Source: CADEFF01 sp964569315 (GTDB taxonomy: Bacteria > Pseudomonadota > Alphaproteobacteria > Dongiales > Dongiaceae). From it: a DNA stretch of 24,590 bases. The position numbers and the translations under genes were made by a program. Below the pieces are notes generated by a model. It was not told where the DNA came from, made no database searches, and worked only from the letters and a program-made list of their open reading frames with translations. The stretch covers positions 1-24,590 of the forward strand of contig CAZMUZ010000053.1 of NCBI GenBank assembly GCA_964569315.1, in the 5' to 3' direction. Positions 7,328 through 14,641 of this stretch are shown piece by piece (the first letter of the stretch is position 1; every line of letters starts with the position of its first letter).

Positions 7328-7363
7328 GAAAGCCGGCCGCCTCTGTTCGCTCCTGCGGCTTTC
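7328..7363. promoter_or_regulatory. Inverted repeat in the divergent epimerase/amidohydrolase promoter region
   Basis: A perfect 8-bp inverted repeat GAAAGCCG/CGGCTTTC (7328-7335 with 7356-7363), spaced by 20 bp, lies 18 bp before the amidohydrolase-family start inside the 173-bp divergent gap. A second, smaller one, GGTCGG/CCGACC (7305-7310 with 7321-7326), is next to it. Both could be operator half-sites or 5' leader hairpins. I recognise no specific regulator site, and no good -35/-10 pair was found. Confidence 0.35.
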
Positions 7364-7381
7364 TGGTCTAGTTTCGGCGCC

Positions 7382-8182
7382 ATGACACGCCCTGCCGAGG
7401 AGCCTTCCGCCTTGCCGAGCCTGCTCGGTCCCGGCGATCCGCCGCCGGTCGAGCTCTGGAACAGCGCCGGGTCGAGCCCGGCGCTGCTGATCGCCGATCA
7501 TGCCGGGGCGGCGATTCCGGCGCTGCTCGGCTCGCTCGGCCTGCCGCCGGCGGCGCGAGCGCTTCACATCGCCCATGACATCGGCATCGCCGACCTCACG
7601 CGCGCCTTGGCGGACCGGCTCGATGCGGCGGCGCTGCTCGGCGGCTATTCCCGCCTCGTCATCGATTGCAACCGCCGCCTCGCCGATCCGACCTCGATCG
7701 CGCAGGAGAGCGACGGCGTCGCGGTGCCGGGCAATCGCGGTCTCGCGCCCGCCGACCGGCGCGCGCGCGCCGAGGCCGTCTTCGCGCCCTATCACGCGGC
7801 CATCGCCGCGGCGCTCGCCGAGCGGGGCCGCATCGGCCGACGCACCGCCCTCGTCTCGATGCACAGCTTCACGCCCCGCATGGGCGGGGTGGCGCGTCCC
7901 TGGCATCTGGGCGTGCTCTGGGACCAGGACGGCCGGATGGCGCGCCCGCTGCTGGCCGCGCTCCGCGCCGAACCCGATCTCGTCGTCGGCGAGAACGAAC
8001 CCTATGACGCGCGCACCGGCGAGGGCTACACGCTCGACGCCCACGCGATGCCGATCGGCCTGCCGCATCTGCTGATCGAGGTCCGGCAGGACCTGATCGA
8101 CGAGCGCGGCAAGGCGGCGGCGCTGGCCGAACGTCTCGCCCGCATTCTGGCGCCCATCGTCGAAGACGCGGCGCGGGGGTGA
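7382..8182 (+). CDS. N-formylglutamate amidohydrolase-family hydrolase
   Basis: A 266-residue member of the N-formylglutamate amidohydrolase family, zinc-dependent enzymes of the cytosol that in histidine degradation split N-formyl-L-glutamate to glutamate and formate. Visible family segments are LLIADHAGAAIP at 35-46, IAHDIGIADLTRAL near 62, YSRLVIDCNR near 88, the SMHSFTPRMGG metal-site segment near 160, and HLLIEVRQDLI near the C-terminus. No other histidine-utilisation gene (hutU, hutH, hutI) is nearby, so the name should not be taken as proof of a Hut role. The stop overlaps or abuts the YbdK-type ligase start, which suggests these two act on related substrates. The ATG at 7382 has no clear ribosome binding site, so transcription may start close by. 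Confidence 0.9.
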   Translation: MTRPAEEPSALPSLLGPGDPPPVELWNSAGSSPALLIADHAGAAIPALLGSLGLPPAARALHIAHDIGIADLTRALADRLDAAALLGGYSRLVIDCNRRLADPTSIAQESDGVAVPGNRGLAPADRRARAEAVFAPYHAAIAAALAERGRIGRRTALVSMHSFTPRMGGVARPWHLGVLWDQDGRMARPLLAALRAEPDLVVGENEPYDARTGEGYTLDAHAMPIGLPHLLIEVRQDLIDERGKAAALAERLARILAPIVEDAARG

Positions 8183-8184
8183 GC

Positions 8185-9321
8185 ATGTCGCTGCCGACCG
8201 AGCCCGCCTTCACCATCGGCGTCGAGGAGGAATATCACCTCGTCGATCTCGAGACGCGCGACCTCGTGGCCGAGCCGCCGACGGCGATGCTGGCCGAGTG
8301 CGAGCGGGTGCTGAAGGGGCAGGTGAGCCCCGAGTTCCTGCGCTCCCAGATCGAGATCGGCACGCCGGTCTGCCGGACCATGCAGGAAGTGCGTGCGGAG
8401 CTAGGCGGGGCGCGCCGCGCCGTCGCCGGCGTCGCCGCACGGCATGGCCTCGCCCCGATCGCCGCCTCGACCCATCCCTTCGCGCGCTGGGCGGAGCAGC
8501 GCCGCACCGACCGGGAACGCTACAACCTGCTCGCCCGCGACCTGCAGGGGCCGGCGCGGCGCCTGGTGATCTGCGGCATGCATGTGCATGTCGGCATCGA
8601 GGACCCGGACCTGCGAATCGACCTGATGAGCCAGGCGGCCTATTTCCTGCCGCATCTGCTGGCGCTCAGCACCTCCTCGCCCTTCTGGGGCGGCGAGGAT
8701 ACCGGCCTCAAATCCTACCGCATCGCGGTGTTCGACGAGCTGCCGCGCACCGGTCTGCCGGAGCAGTTCGACTCCTTCGGCGAGTACGAGCGGCATCTCA
8801 AGGTGCTGATCGGCGCCGGGATCATCGAGGACGGCAGCAAGCTCTGGTGGGATCTCCGGCCGAGCACGCGGTTCCCCACCCTCGAGCTGCGGATCACCGA
8901 CGTCTGCCCGCGGCTCGAGGATGCGGTGGCGATCGCCGCGATCTATCGCTGCCTGCTGCGGATGCTCTACCGGCTGCGCCGGAACAACCAGCGCTGGCGG
9001 CGCTATTCGGCGATGCTGGTGAACGAGAACCGATGGCGCGCGCAGCGCTACGGCTTCGACGAGGGGCTGGTGGATTTCGGCAAGGGCGCGGTCGTGCCCT
9101 ATGCCGATCTGCTGGAGGAGATGCTGGCGCTCGTTGCCGAGGATGCGGCGCATTTCGGCTGCGAGGCGGAGGTCGGCGGCGCGCGCGCGATCCTCGGCCG
9201 CGGCACCAGCGCCCACCGCCAGCTCGCGACCTGCAAGGCAGCGCTCGATGCCGGCGCAGACCGCGCGACGGCCTTGCGGCGGGTGGTGGACCAGCTCGTC
9301 GCCGAGACGGCCGAAGTCTGA
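8185..9321 (+). CDS. ybdK: Carboxylate-amine ligase, YbdK type (GCS2 family)
   Basis: A 378-residue ATP-dependent ligase of the glutamate-cysteine ligase type 2 family. YbdK proteins show weak gamma-glutamyl-cysteine synthesis in vitro, and their real substrate is unknown. Motifs seen are GVEEEYHLVD at 12-21 for ATP/metal binding, CGMHVHVGI near 130, DLRPSTRFPTLELRITD near 220, and NENRWRAQRYG near 278. The TGA of the preceding gene is at 8180-8182. Translation can start at GTG 8179, overlapping it, or at ATG 8185 just behind it. The ATG is preferred because a GGGGG stretch at 8175-8179 lies 5 nt before it. Either way the two genes are tightly coupled. A DUF1244 gene follows after about 150 bp. 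Confidence 0.92.
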   Translation: MSLPTEPAFTIGVEEEYHLVDLETRDLVAEPPTAMLAECERVLKGQVSPEFLRSQIEIGTPVCRTMQEVRAELGGARRAVAGVAARHGLAPIAASTHPFARWAEQRRTDRERYNLLARDLQGPARRLVICGMHVHVGIEDPDLRIDLMSQAAYFLPHLLALSTSSPFWGGEDTGLKSYRIAVFDELPRTGLPEQFDSFGEYERHLKVLIGAGIIEDGSKLWWDLRPSTRFPTLELRITDVCPRLEDAVAIAAIYRCLLRMLYRLRRNNQRWRRYSAMLVNENRWRAQRYGFDEGLVDFGKGAVVPYADLLEEMLALVAEDAAHFGCEAEVGGARAILGRGTSAHRQLATCKAALDAGADRATALRRVVDQLVAETAEV

Positions 9322-9472
9322 CGCCGTGCCGCGGGTGCGACGTCGTCCGTCGTCCATGGCTGGCGAGAGATCGGGAACGCGTCCGGTTTCCGAAAGGTGA
9401 CCGGTGGCCCGACGCCCGCTGGCGCGGGCGGCCCGGCGACGCCATATTGAGGGCGGGACAAGGAGAAGATCG

Positions 9473-9778
9473 ATGGACGACAAGACGCGAACCGAGCTCG
9501 AAGCGGCCGCCTTCCGCCGGCTGGTGCAGCATCTGCGCGAGCATACCGAGGTGCAGAACGTCGATCTGATGAACCTCGCGGGCTTCTGCCGCAACTGCCT
9601 GTCCAAATGGTATCGCGCGGCGGCCGAGGAGCGGGGCCTCGCCCTCTCCGACCCGCAGGCGCGCGAGATCGTCTATGGCATGCCTTACGAGCGCTGGAAG
9701 GCGCAGCATCAGGCGGGGGACGGCATCCCGGCCCTGAAGGCGCTGGCCGAGGCGCGCGCGAAGCCGCATCGGCATTAG
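9473..9778 (+). CDS. DUF1244-type small protein
   Basis: A 101-residue soluble protein of the DUF1244 family, known mainly from alpha- and gammaproteobacteria and without an assigned function. The family core is visible as AAAFRRLVQHLREHTEVQN (11-29), DLMNLAGFCRNCLSKWY (31-47) with a C39-x2-C42 pair, and ExIVYGMPYERWK (65-77). The CxxC pair could bind metal or be redox-active; that is inference. The frame is open upstream to 9404, but ATG 9473 has a strong AAGGAG at 9460-9465 with a 7-nt gap and starts right at the conserved domain. It follows the YbdK-type ligase on the same strand after 151 bp, which holds a 7-bp GC hairpin (9413-9430) and no other signal I can support. It may have its own promoter. 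Confidence 0.9.
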   Translation: MDDKTRTELEAAAFRRLVQHLREHTEVQNVDLMNLAGFCRNCLSKWYRAAAEERGLALSDPQAREIVYGMPYERWKAQHQAGDGIPALKALAEARAKPHRH

Positions 9779-9867
9779 GCCGCCTCGCACTGCGGTCCTT
9801 GCGCCAGGAACCTGGGCGCTAGGCGCCCGGTCGTTAGAAATCCCGGCGCCTCGCACACTGCGCCCGC

Positions 9868-9905
9868 AAAAGGAAGAGGGGACGCCGATCGGGCGGCGCC
9901 CCCTC
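9868..9905 (-). terminator. Intrinsic terminator of the acidic secreted protein gene
   Basis: An inverted repeat at 9876-9886 with 9895-9905 forms an 11-position stem with one mismatch (A82/C99 position) and an 8-nt loop. Read on the minus strand it is followed at once by TTCCTTTT (9875-9868). It begins 32 bp after the stop codon of the gene at 9938-10612. The order stem then T tract fits only minus-strand termination. A smaller hairpin GGGCGC/GCGCCC (9814-9828) further along has no T tract and could slow plus-strand transcripts from the DUF1244 gene. Confidence 0.7.
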
Positions 9906-9937
9906 GCCTTGGGCCTCACGATGGCCGGTGCGAAAGC

Positions 9938-10612
9938 CTAGTCGTCGCCGCCTTCGCCGCCGCCATGGCCGCCACTCTCGCCGCCCTCACCGCCGCCGCC
10001 GTCCCCGTCTCCGCCGCTTTCGCCCCCTTCGCCGCCGCTCGAATCGCCGCCGTCGCTCGAGCCTTCGCCGCCCTCGCCGCCGCTATCGCCCGATTCGCCG
10101 TGGCCGGAACCGTCGCTGCCCTCGCCGGAATTCTCGCCGCCCTCGCCGTGATCGTCCCCGGCTTCGCCGTGATCGTCCCCGGCCTCGCCATGGTCATCCC
10201 CGGCTTCGCCATGATCGTCGCCGTCATCGCCGTCATCGCCATCTTCGCCGTGATCGTCGCCGTCTTCGCCGATGTCGTCGCCAAGCTCGCTCGCATCCTC
10301 GCCGTCTTCATTGACGTCGTCGCCAAGCTCGCTCGCATCCTCACCGTCCTCATTGACGTCATCGCCGTCCTCGTTGTCGTCGGTCTCGGTGCCGGGCGCG
10401 TCGCCCGGGCCCTGGTCCGCCGTGCCGTCATCGTCGGTGGATTGCGCCCAGGCCGGCGCGAAATCGGGCAGCAGGCCGCTGCCGGAGAAGGAAACGGGCG
10501 TCAGCGCCGCCGCGAGCGCGACCAGGCTGGCGCGGCCGAGCAGCAGGGCCGTCCGGCCCGGAGTGGCCACCCTCGAGGGGCGCGCCGCCGCAATGAACTG
10601 CGTCTTTCGCAT
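9938..10612 (-). CDS. Secreted, highly acidic Asp/Gly/Glu repeat protein
   Basis: A 224-residue protein of unknown function. The N-terminus has basic residues, a hydrophobic stretch around 22-42 and a likely signal peptidase site AWA|Q at 57-58, so the mature part should leave the cytosol. The mature ~167 residues are almost only Asp, Gly, Glu, Ser and His, with no Lys, Arg or aromatic residue, so the protein is strongly negative and surely disordered. Two exact copies of DDVNEDGEDASELG (near 84-111) are followed by five DDHGE units, most spaced seven residues apart, and then a Gly-Ser-Glu tail. It may bind Ca2+ or other cations or act as a polyanion; this is inference from composition. AAGGGAG lies 7 nt before the ATG, and a terminator follows, which together support a real gene despite the low complexity. 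Confidence 0.75.
   Translation of the reverse strand: MRKTQFIAAARPSRVATPGRTALLLGRASLVALAAALTPVSFSGSGLLPDFAPAWAQSTDDDGTADQGPGDAPGTETDDNEDGDDVNEDGEDASELGDDVNEDGEDASELGDDIGEDGDDHGEDGDDGDDGDDHGEAGDDHGEAGDDHGEAGDDHGEGGENSGEGSDGSGHGESGDSGGEGGEGSSDGGDSSGGEGGESGGDGDGGGGEGGESGGHGGGEGGDD
10148..10210 (-). repeat. 21-bp tandem repeat coding DDHGEAG units
   Basis: Three near-identical 21-bp units at 10148-10168, 10169-10189 and 10190-10210, in frame with the acidic protein gene. Each codes seven residues (a permutation of DDHGEAG). A fourth, degenerate unit follows to 10231. The copies differ mostly in third codon positions, which suggests selection on the protein after duplication. Confidence 0.8.
10274..10357 (-). 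repeat. 42-bp direct tandem repeat inside the acidic protein gene
   Basis: Two adjacent 42-bp copies (10274-10315 and 10316-10357) differ at only two positions and code the 14-residue unit DDVNEDGEDASELG twice. The near identity, silent sites included, points to a recent duplication or slippage event. Copy number could vary between strains. Confidence 0.85.
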
Positions 10613-10835
10613 CGGATATCTCCCTTCGGAACATTCGCCGGGGGATGCCGGAGCGACCCCCTTTCAGCGCGACAACGGGGATCGGCGGGGCGTTATTCCC
10701 GTCCGCCGCCGGATTTTCCGGGGCGGTTCCGGCAGGTCTTGCCCGCAACCCGCACGCCGCCTATGGTCCGGCTGCCGCGGCCGTTCGGCCGTCGGTCGCG
10801 CCAATCACCCACAGCCGCATTTCGGAGCAAGCCGC

Positions 10836-11081
10836 ATGGCCAAGCAGGGCGGGATCGCTGCAGATCGTCTCAAATCCTTCATAGAGCGGATCGAACGTCT
10901 GGAGGAGGAGCGGGCGGCGCTCGGGGCCGATGTGCGCGAGGTCTATTCCGAGGCGAAAGGCACCGGCTTCGACACCAAGATCATGCGGCAGATCATCCGG
11001 CTGCGGAAACTGGACCAGGCGCAGCGCCAGGAGCAGGACGCGCTTCTGGATCTCTACAAGCAGGCGCTCGAGCTCGACTGA
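10836..11081 (+). CDS. gapR: GapR-family nucleoid protein (DUF2312/UPF0335)
   Basis: An 81-residue DNA-binding protein. In Caulobacter, GapR encircles overtwisted AT-rich DNA ahead of replication forks and RNA polymerase and assists topoisomerases. The family pattern is clear: AADRLKSFIERIERLEEER (8-26) as the first coiled-coil helix, DVREVYSEAKGTGFDTKIMRQIIRLRKLD in the centre, and a closing helix with LDLYKQALELD. Length and ending are typical. The frame is open far upstream, but that part is the antisense of the acidic repeat gene. ATG 10836 starts at the family N-terminus with GGAG at 10824-10827, 8 nt before it. It shares a 223-bp divergent gap with the acidic protein gene. I see no clear operator in that gap. 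Confidence 0.95.
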   Translation: MAKQGGIAADRLKSFIERIERLEEERAALGADVREVYSEAKGTGFDTKIMRQIIRLRKLDQAQRQEQDALLDLYKQALELD

Positions 11082-11090
11082 CGCCGGCGG

Positions 11091-11107
11091 CGGATTCCCG
11101 GAATCCG
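11091..11107. other. 17-bp dyad between gapR and malonyl-CoA decarboxylase
   Basis: A perfect palindrome CGGATTCC-C-GGAATCCG at 11091-11107, 9 bp after the gapR stop. It could be a small hairpin at the 3' end of the gapR message or a protein-binding dyad. No T run follows, so it is not a standard terminator. The remaining ~185 bp up to the next gene show nothing else that I can support. Confidence 0.35.
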
Positions 11108-11293
11108 GAGGTCGTTCAGCCGGTTACTCCCTTGCGCGGCGGTCTGTCGCGAGGGGGTCCCGTGCCGACAAATGTCACGGCGACATGCGAACATCGAGCA
11201 GGGGCGGCGGCCCGTCCGGCGGTGCACCCGGTTGCGGCGAGTGTGCCGGAATGCGACGATTCCGGTCGAAACGGCACGTTTCGAGGTCGATTT

Positions 11294-12676
11294 ATGGCGG
11301 GTAATTCCTTCTTCGGTGACCTTTTGCAGACCATCGCGGACCGCGGCCGGCTGCTGCTCGACCGCGTGCGCGGCGGCAGCATGGCGGATGTCGGGCTTGC
11401 GGAGCTCTGCGAGACGCTGCTCTCGAGCCGCGGCGAGGCGTCCGGCGTGGCGCTCGCGAGCGAGATCCTCGGGCGCTGGCGCTCCCTCGATGAGGCCGGG
11501 CGGCGCGCGTTCCTGATCGAGCTCATGGAGCGGTTCGGGCCCGACTACGCGCGGATCGACCGTGCGGTCGCCGCCTACGAGAAGAACCGCGACGCGCGAT
11601 CGGTGGTGGCGCTGCACGAGGCGGCCGAGCCGCGCCGGCAGGAATTGATCCGCCGGCTGAACCTGGCGCCGAACGGCGTGCGCAGCCTCGTCCGGATGCG
11701 GGCGGAGCTGCTGCGGCAGCAGGCATCCGTCCCTGGGCTCGACGTGGTGGATGCCGATTTCGAACATCTGCTCGCCTCCTGGTTCAACCGTGGCTTCCTC
11801 GTGCTGCGGCGGATCGACTGGTCGACCCCGGCCGATATCCTCGAGAAGATCATCCGCCATGAGGCGGTGCACGAGATCGGCGACTGGGACGATCTTCGCG
11901 ACCGGCTGCAGCCCGGCGACCGCCGCTGCTTCGCCTTCTTCCATCCGCGTCTCGTCGACGACCCGCTCATCTTCGTCGAGGTCGCCCTCACGAAGGCGAT
12001 TCCGGCGGCGATCGGCGAGCTGCTCAGCGAAGACCGCGAGCGCGTCCCCGCCGCCGAAGCGAGCGCGGCGATCTTCTATTCGATCTCGAACTGCGAGGAC
12101 GGGCTCCGCGGCATCTCCTTCGGCAGCTTCCTGCTGAAGCAGGTCATCGAGGATCTGCGGCAAGAGCTTCCGCGCGTCACCGAATTCGTCACGCTGTCGC
12201 CCGTACCGGGCTTCGCGGCCTGGCTCGCCGACGAACGGGCGGACGAGACCTCGACCGTCCTGACGCCGGAGGATCGCGCGGCGCTGGCGGCGCTGGACCG
12301 CGAAGGCTGGGCGCTCGATGCGGCCGCGGTCGAGGCGGTGCGCGAGCCTTTGCTTGCCCTTGCGGCGCATTATTTCCTGCGGGCGCGCACGGCCTCCGGC
12401 CGGCCGGTCGACTCCGTGGCGCGGTTCCACCTCGGCAACGGCGCAAGGCTCGAGCGGCTCAATTTCCTCGGCGATCTCTCCGAGAAGGCGATCCGGCAGG
12501 GTCACGGGCTGATGGTGAATTACCGCTACAAGCTCGACGATATCGAGAAGAACCACGAGAGCTTCGCGGCCCAGGGCGAGATCGTCGCGGCGCCGGCGGT
12601 CAGGCGCCTGCTCCGCGAAGAGCGCGCGGCGCGTCCGGCCCGGAACGATCGGACGCTCGCCATCGGGAAGGCCTGA
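11294..12676 (+). CDS. matA: Malonyl-CoA decarboxylase
   Basis: Converts malonyl-CoA to acetyl-CoA and CO2, the second step of malonate use or a way to remove excess malonyl-CoA. The 460-residue protein has the helical N-terminal domain (about 1-150) and the GNAT-fold catalytic domain. Family signatures are LRRIDWSTPADILEKII (171-187), EAVHEIGDWDDLRDRL, DRRCFAFFHP, IFYSISNCEDGLRGISFG (260-277), the catalytic serine S302 in TLSPVPGF, and the catalytic histidine H379 in ARFHLGNGA. ATG 11294 was chosen because MAGNSFFGDLLQTIADRGR matches the usual bacterial start and GAGG lies 7 nt before it. The frame extends upstream to 9965 only by chance. No malonyl-CoA synthetase (matB), malonate carrier (matC) or matR is adjacent, so a role in free malonate use is not shown. 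It converges with oppF across 15 bp. Confidence 0.95.
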   Translation: MAGNSFFGDLLQTIADRGRLLLDRVRGGSMADVGLAELCETLLSSRGEASGVALASEILGRWRSLDEAGRRAFLIELMERFGPDYARIDRAVAAYEKNRDARSVVALHEAAEPRRQELIRRLNLAPNGVRSLVRMRAELLRQQASVPGLDVVDADFEHLLASWFNRGFLVLRRIDWSTPADILEKIIRHEAVHEIGDWDDLRDRLQPGDRRCFAFFHPRLVDDPLIFVEVALTKAIPAAIGELLSEDRERVPAAEASAAIFYSISNCEDGLRGISFGSFLLKQVIEDLRQELPRVTEFVTLSPVPGFAAWLADERADETSTVLTPEDRAALAALDREGWALDAAAVEAVREPLLALAAHYFLRARTASGRPVDSVARFHLGNGARLERLNFLGDLSEKAIRQGHGLMVNYRYKLDDIEKNHESFAAQGEIVAAPAVRRLLREERAARPARNDRTLAIGKA

Positions 12677-12691
12677 GCGGCCGCTCTTCCG

Positions 12692-13675
12692 CTACTCGTT
12701 CCAGTGATGACAGGCGACCTCGTGTCCCGCGGCGATCGGGAGAAGCGGCGGCGTCTCGCGCGCGCAGATCGCCGTCGCTTTCGGGCAGCGGGTCCGGAAG
12801 GTGCAGCCGCTCGGCGGGTCGAGCGGCGAGGGAAGGTCGCCCTTGAGGACCAGCCGGCGCCGGCTCCGCTCGAGATCGGGATCGGGCAGCGGCACGGCAG
12901 AGATCAGCGCCTGGGTGTAGGGATGGCGCGGATTGCGATAGAGCTGCTCGCGCGTGGCGAGCTCCGCCACCCGGCCCAGATAGAGCACCATGATGCGATG
13001 GCTGACATGGCGCACGATGGCGAGATTGTGCGAGATGAAGATGAGGGCGAGACCGTGCTCGGCCTGCAGCTCCATCAAGAGATTGACGATCTGCGCCTGG
13101 ATCGAGACGTCGAGGGCGGAAACCGGCTCGTCGCAGACGATGAGCTTCGGCCGGGTGATCATGGCGCGCGCGATCCCGATGCGCTGGCATTGCCCGCCGG
13201 AGAACTCGTGCGGATAGCGGTTGATCTGCTGCGGCAGCAGCCCGACCTTGCCCATCATCGCCTTGACCCGCTCGCGCGTCGCCGTCGCGCCCAGTTCCGG
13301 CTCGAAGGTGCGCAAAGGTTCCGCGATGATCTCGCCCGCGGTCATGCGCGGATTGAGGGCGGCGAGCGGGTCCTGAAACACGATCTGCATCGACCGGCGC
13401 TGCCGCCGCAGCGCCTCGGGTTCGAGCGCGCCCAGATCCTGGCCGAGCCAGAGCACGCGCCCCGTCGCCAGCGGCAGCAGCCGCAGCACCGCGCGGCCGA
13501 GGGTGGATTTGCCGCAGCCGGATTCGCCGACGAGGCCGAGCGTCTCGCCGGCCTCGAGCCGGAAGCTGACGCCGTCGACGGCCTTCAGGATGCGGTCGCC
13601 GCGGCCGAACATCCCGCCGCCGATGCGGAAATGCACCCGAAGGTCCTCGACCTCGAGCATCGGGGCCACGCTCAC
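12692..13675 (-). CDS. oppF: Oligopeptide ABC transporter ATPase, OppF/DppF type
   Basis: One of two ATP-hydrolysing subunits of a peptide importer, at the cytoplasmic face of the membrane. In 327 residues: Walker A GESGCGKST (50-58), Q-loop VFQDPLAALNPR, signature FSGGQCQRIGIARAM, Walker B LIVCDEPVSALD, switch histidine in ISHNLAIV. The C-terminal oligopeptide-transporter domain has the PSGCTFRTRCPKATAIC cysteine pattern ending in ACHHW. In the related mycobacterial DppD such cysteines hold an iron-sulphur cluster. The start is taken as GTG 13675, which overlaps the oppD stop as GTGA. ATG 13660, five codons later, is an equal alternative. It is the last gene of the opp operon and converges with the malonyl-CoA decarboxylase gene. 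Confidence 0.95.
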   Translation of the reverse strand: MSVAPMLEVEDLRVHFRIGGGMFGRGDRILKAVDGVSFRLEAGETLGLVGESGCGKSTLGRAVLRLLPLATGRVLWLGQDLGALEPEALRRQRRSMQIVFQDPLAALNPRMTAGEIIAEPLRTFEPELGATATRERVKAMMGKVGLLPQQINRYPHEFSGGQCQRIGIARAMITRPKLIVCDEPVSALDVSIQAQIVNLLMELQAEHGLALIFISHNLAIVRHVSHRIMVLYLGRVAELATREQLYRNPRHPYTQALISAVPLPDPDLERSRRRLVLKGDLPSPLDPPSGCTFRTRCPKATAICARETPPLLPIAAGHEVACHHWNE

Positions 13676-14637
13676 AGCCGCTCCAGATGGCAGGCCTTGC
13701 TGCGGCCGGGTTCGACCGGCGTCAGCAGCGGCCGTTCGGCGACGCATCGCGCGAAGGCATGGGGGCAGCGGTCGTTGAAGGCGCAGCCGGGCGGCAGGCG
13801 CTGCAGGTTGGGCGGCTGGCCGGCGATGGTTTGCAGCCGCCGGCCCTCGGCGATATCGAGCCGCGGCATCGAGGCGATGAGGCCCGCCGTATAGGGGTGC
13901 TGCGGGTTACGGAAGATGTCGCGCACCGGACCGGTTTCGACGATGCGGCCGGCATACATGACGATCACCCGGTCGCAGAGCCCGGCGATCACGCCCAGAT
14001 CGTGGGTGATGAGGGCGACGGCGGTATGGCTCGTCTCGCCGAGCTTCCGGATGAGATCGAGGATCTGCGCCTGGATGGTGACGTCGAGCGCGGTGGTGGG
14101 CTCGTCCGCGATCAGCAGCTCCGGCCGGCAGAGCAGCGCCATGGCGATCATGGCGCGCTGCCGCATCCCGCCCGAGAACTCGTGCGGGTAGAGATCGATG
14201 CGGCGCTCGGCCTCCGGGATCTGCACGCTCTCCAGCATGTCGACCGCCTCGCGGCGGGCCTCCCGCCGGCTCATGGCGCGATGAGTGACCAGCACCTCGG
14301 TGAGCTGGCGCTCCACGGTGAGGTAGGGGTTCAGCGAGGTCATCGGATCCTGGAAGATCATCGCGAGCCGCGCGCCCCGGATCCGGTTGAGCGCGGCGGG
14401 CTCGAGTCCCAGCATCTCGCCGCCGCGGAACCGCACGCTGCCCGAGGCGCGCCCGTTGCGCGCGAGCAGCCCCATGATCGCCATGAAGATCTGGCTCTTG
14501 CCGGCGCCGGATTCGCCGACGATGCCGAGCGTCTCCCCTTCGGCGATCGCGAAACCGACGTCATTGACCGCCGAAACCTCGCCTTCCGGCGTCGCGAACC
14601 GGACATCGAGCCTCTCGACCTCGAGCAGGGCGCCCAT
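13672..14637 (-). CDS. oppD: Oligopeptide ABC transporter ATPase, OppD/DppD type
   Basis: The second ATPase subunit of the importer, pairing with OppF. The 321 residues contain Walker A GESGAGKS (41-48), IFQDPMTSLNP, signature FSGGMRQRAMIAMAL, Walker B LLIADEPTTALD, and THDLGVIAGLCDRV with the switch histidine. The C-terminal oligo_HPY region has PPGCAFNDRCPHAFARC and a final Cys in KACHLERL, the same four-cysteine arrangement as in OppF. The gene starts 4 nt after the stop of oppC and its own stop overlaps the oppF start, so all three are probably translated together. Confidence 0.96.
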   Translation of the reverse strand: MGALLEVERLDVRFATPEGEVSAVNDVGFAIAEGETLGIVGESGAGKSQIFMAIMGLLARNGRASGSVRFRGGEMLGLEPAALNRIRGARLAMIFQDPMTSLNPYLTVERQLTEVLVTHRAMSRREARREAVDMLESVQIPEAERRIDLYPHEFSGGMRQRAMIAMALLCRPELLIADEPTTALDVTIQAQILDLIRKLGETSHTAVALITHDLGVIAGLCDRVIVMYAGRIVETGPVRDIFRNPQHPYTAGLIASMPRLDIAEGRRLQTIAGQPPNLQRLPPGCAFNDRCPHAFARCVAERPLLTPVEPGRSKACHLERL

Positions 14638-14641
14638 CGGC

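Noticed and set aside
9413..9430. A 7-bp GC hairpin between the YbdK ligase and DUF1244 genes as a terminator.
   Set aside because: No T tract on either strand and 92 nt from the ligase stop, so it cannot be told from background in such GC-rich sequence.
10148..10357. Short tandem repeats as a possible CRISPR array.
   Set aside because: The units are directly adjacent with no unique spacers and stay in frame within a coding region.
9965..12676. A continuous 903-codon plus-strand frame joining a hydrophobic Ala/Val-rich region to malonyl-CoA decarboxylase, looking like a membrane fusion enzyme.
   Set aside because: The first part is the exact antisense of the acidic repeat gene and runs over the gapR gene in another frame. 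The decarboxylase has its own ATG, ribosome binding site and family N-terminus at 11294.
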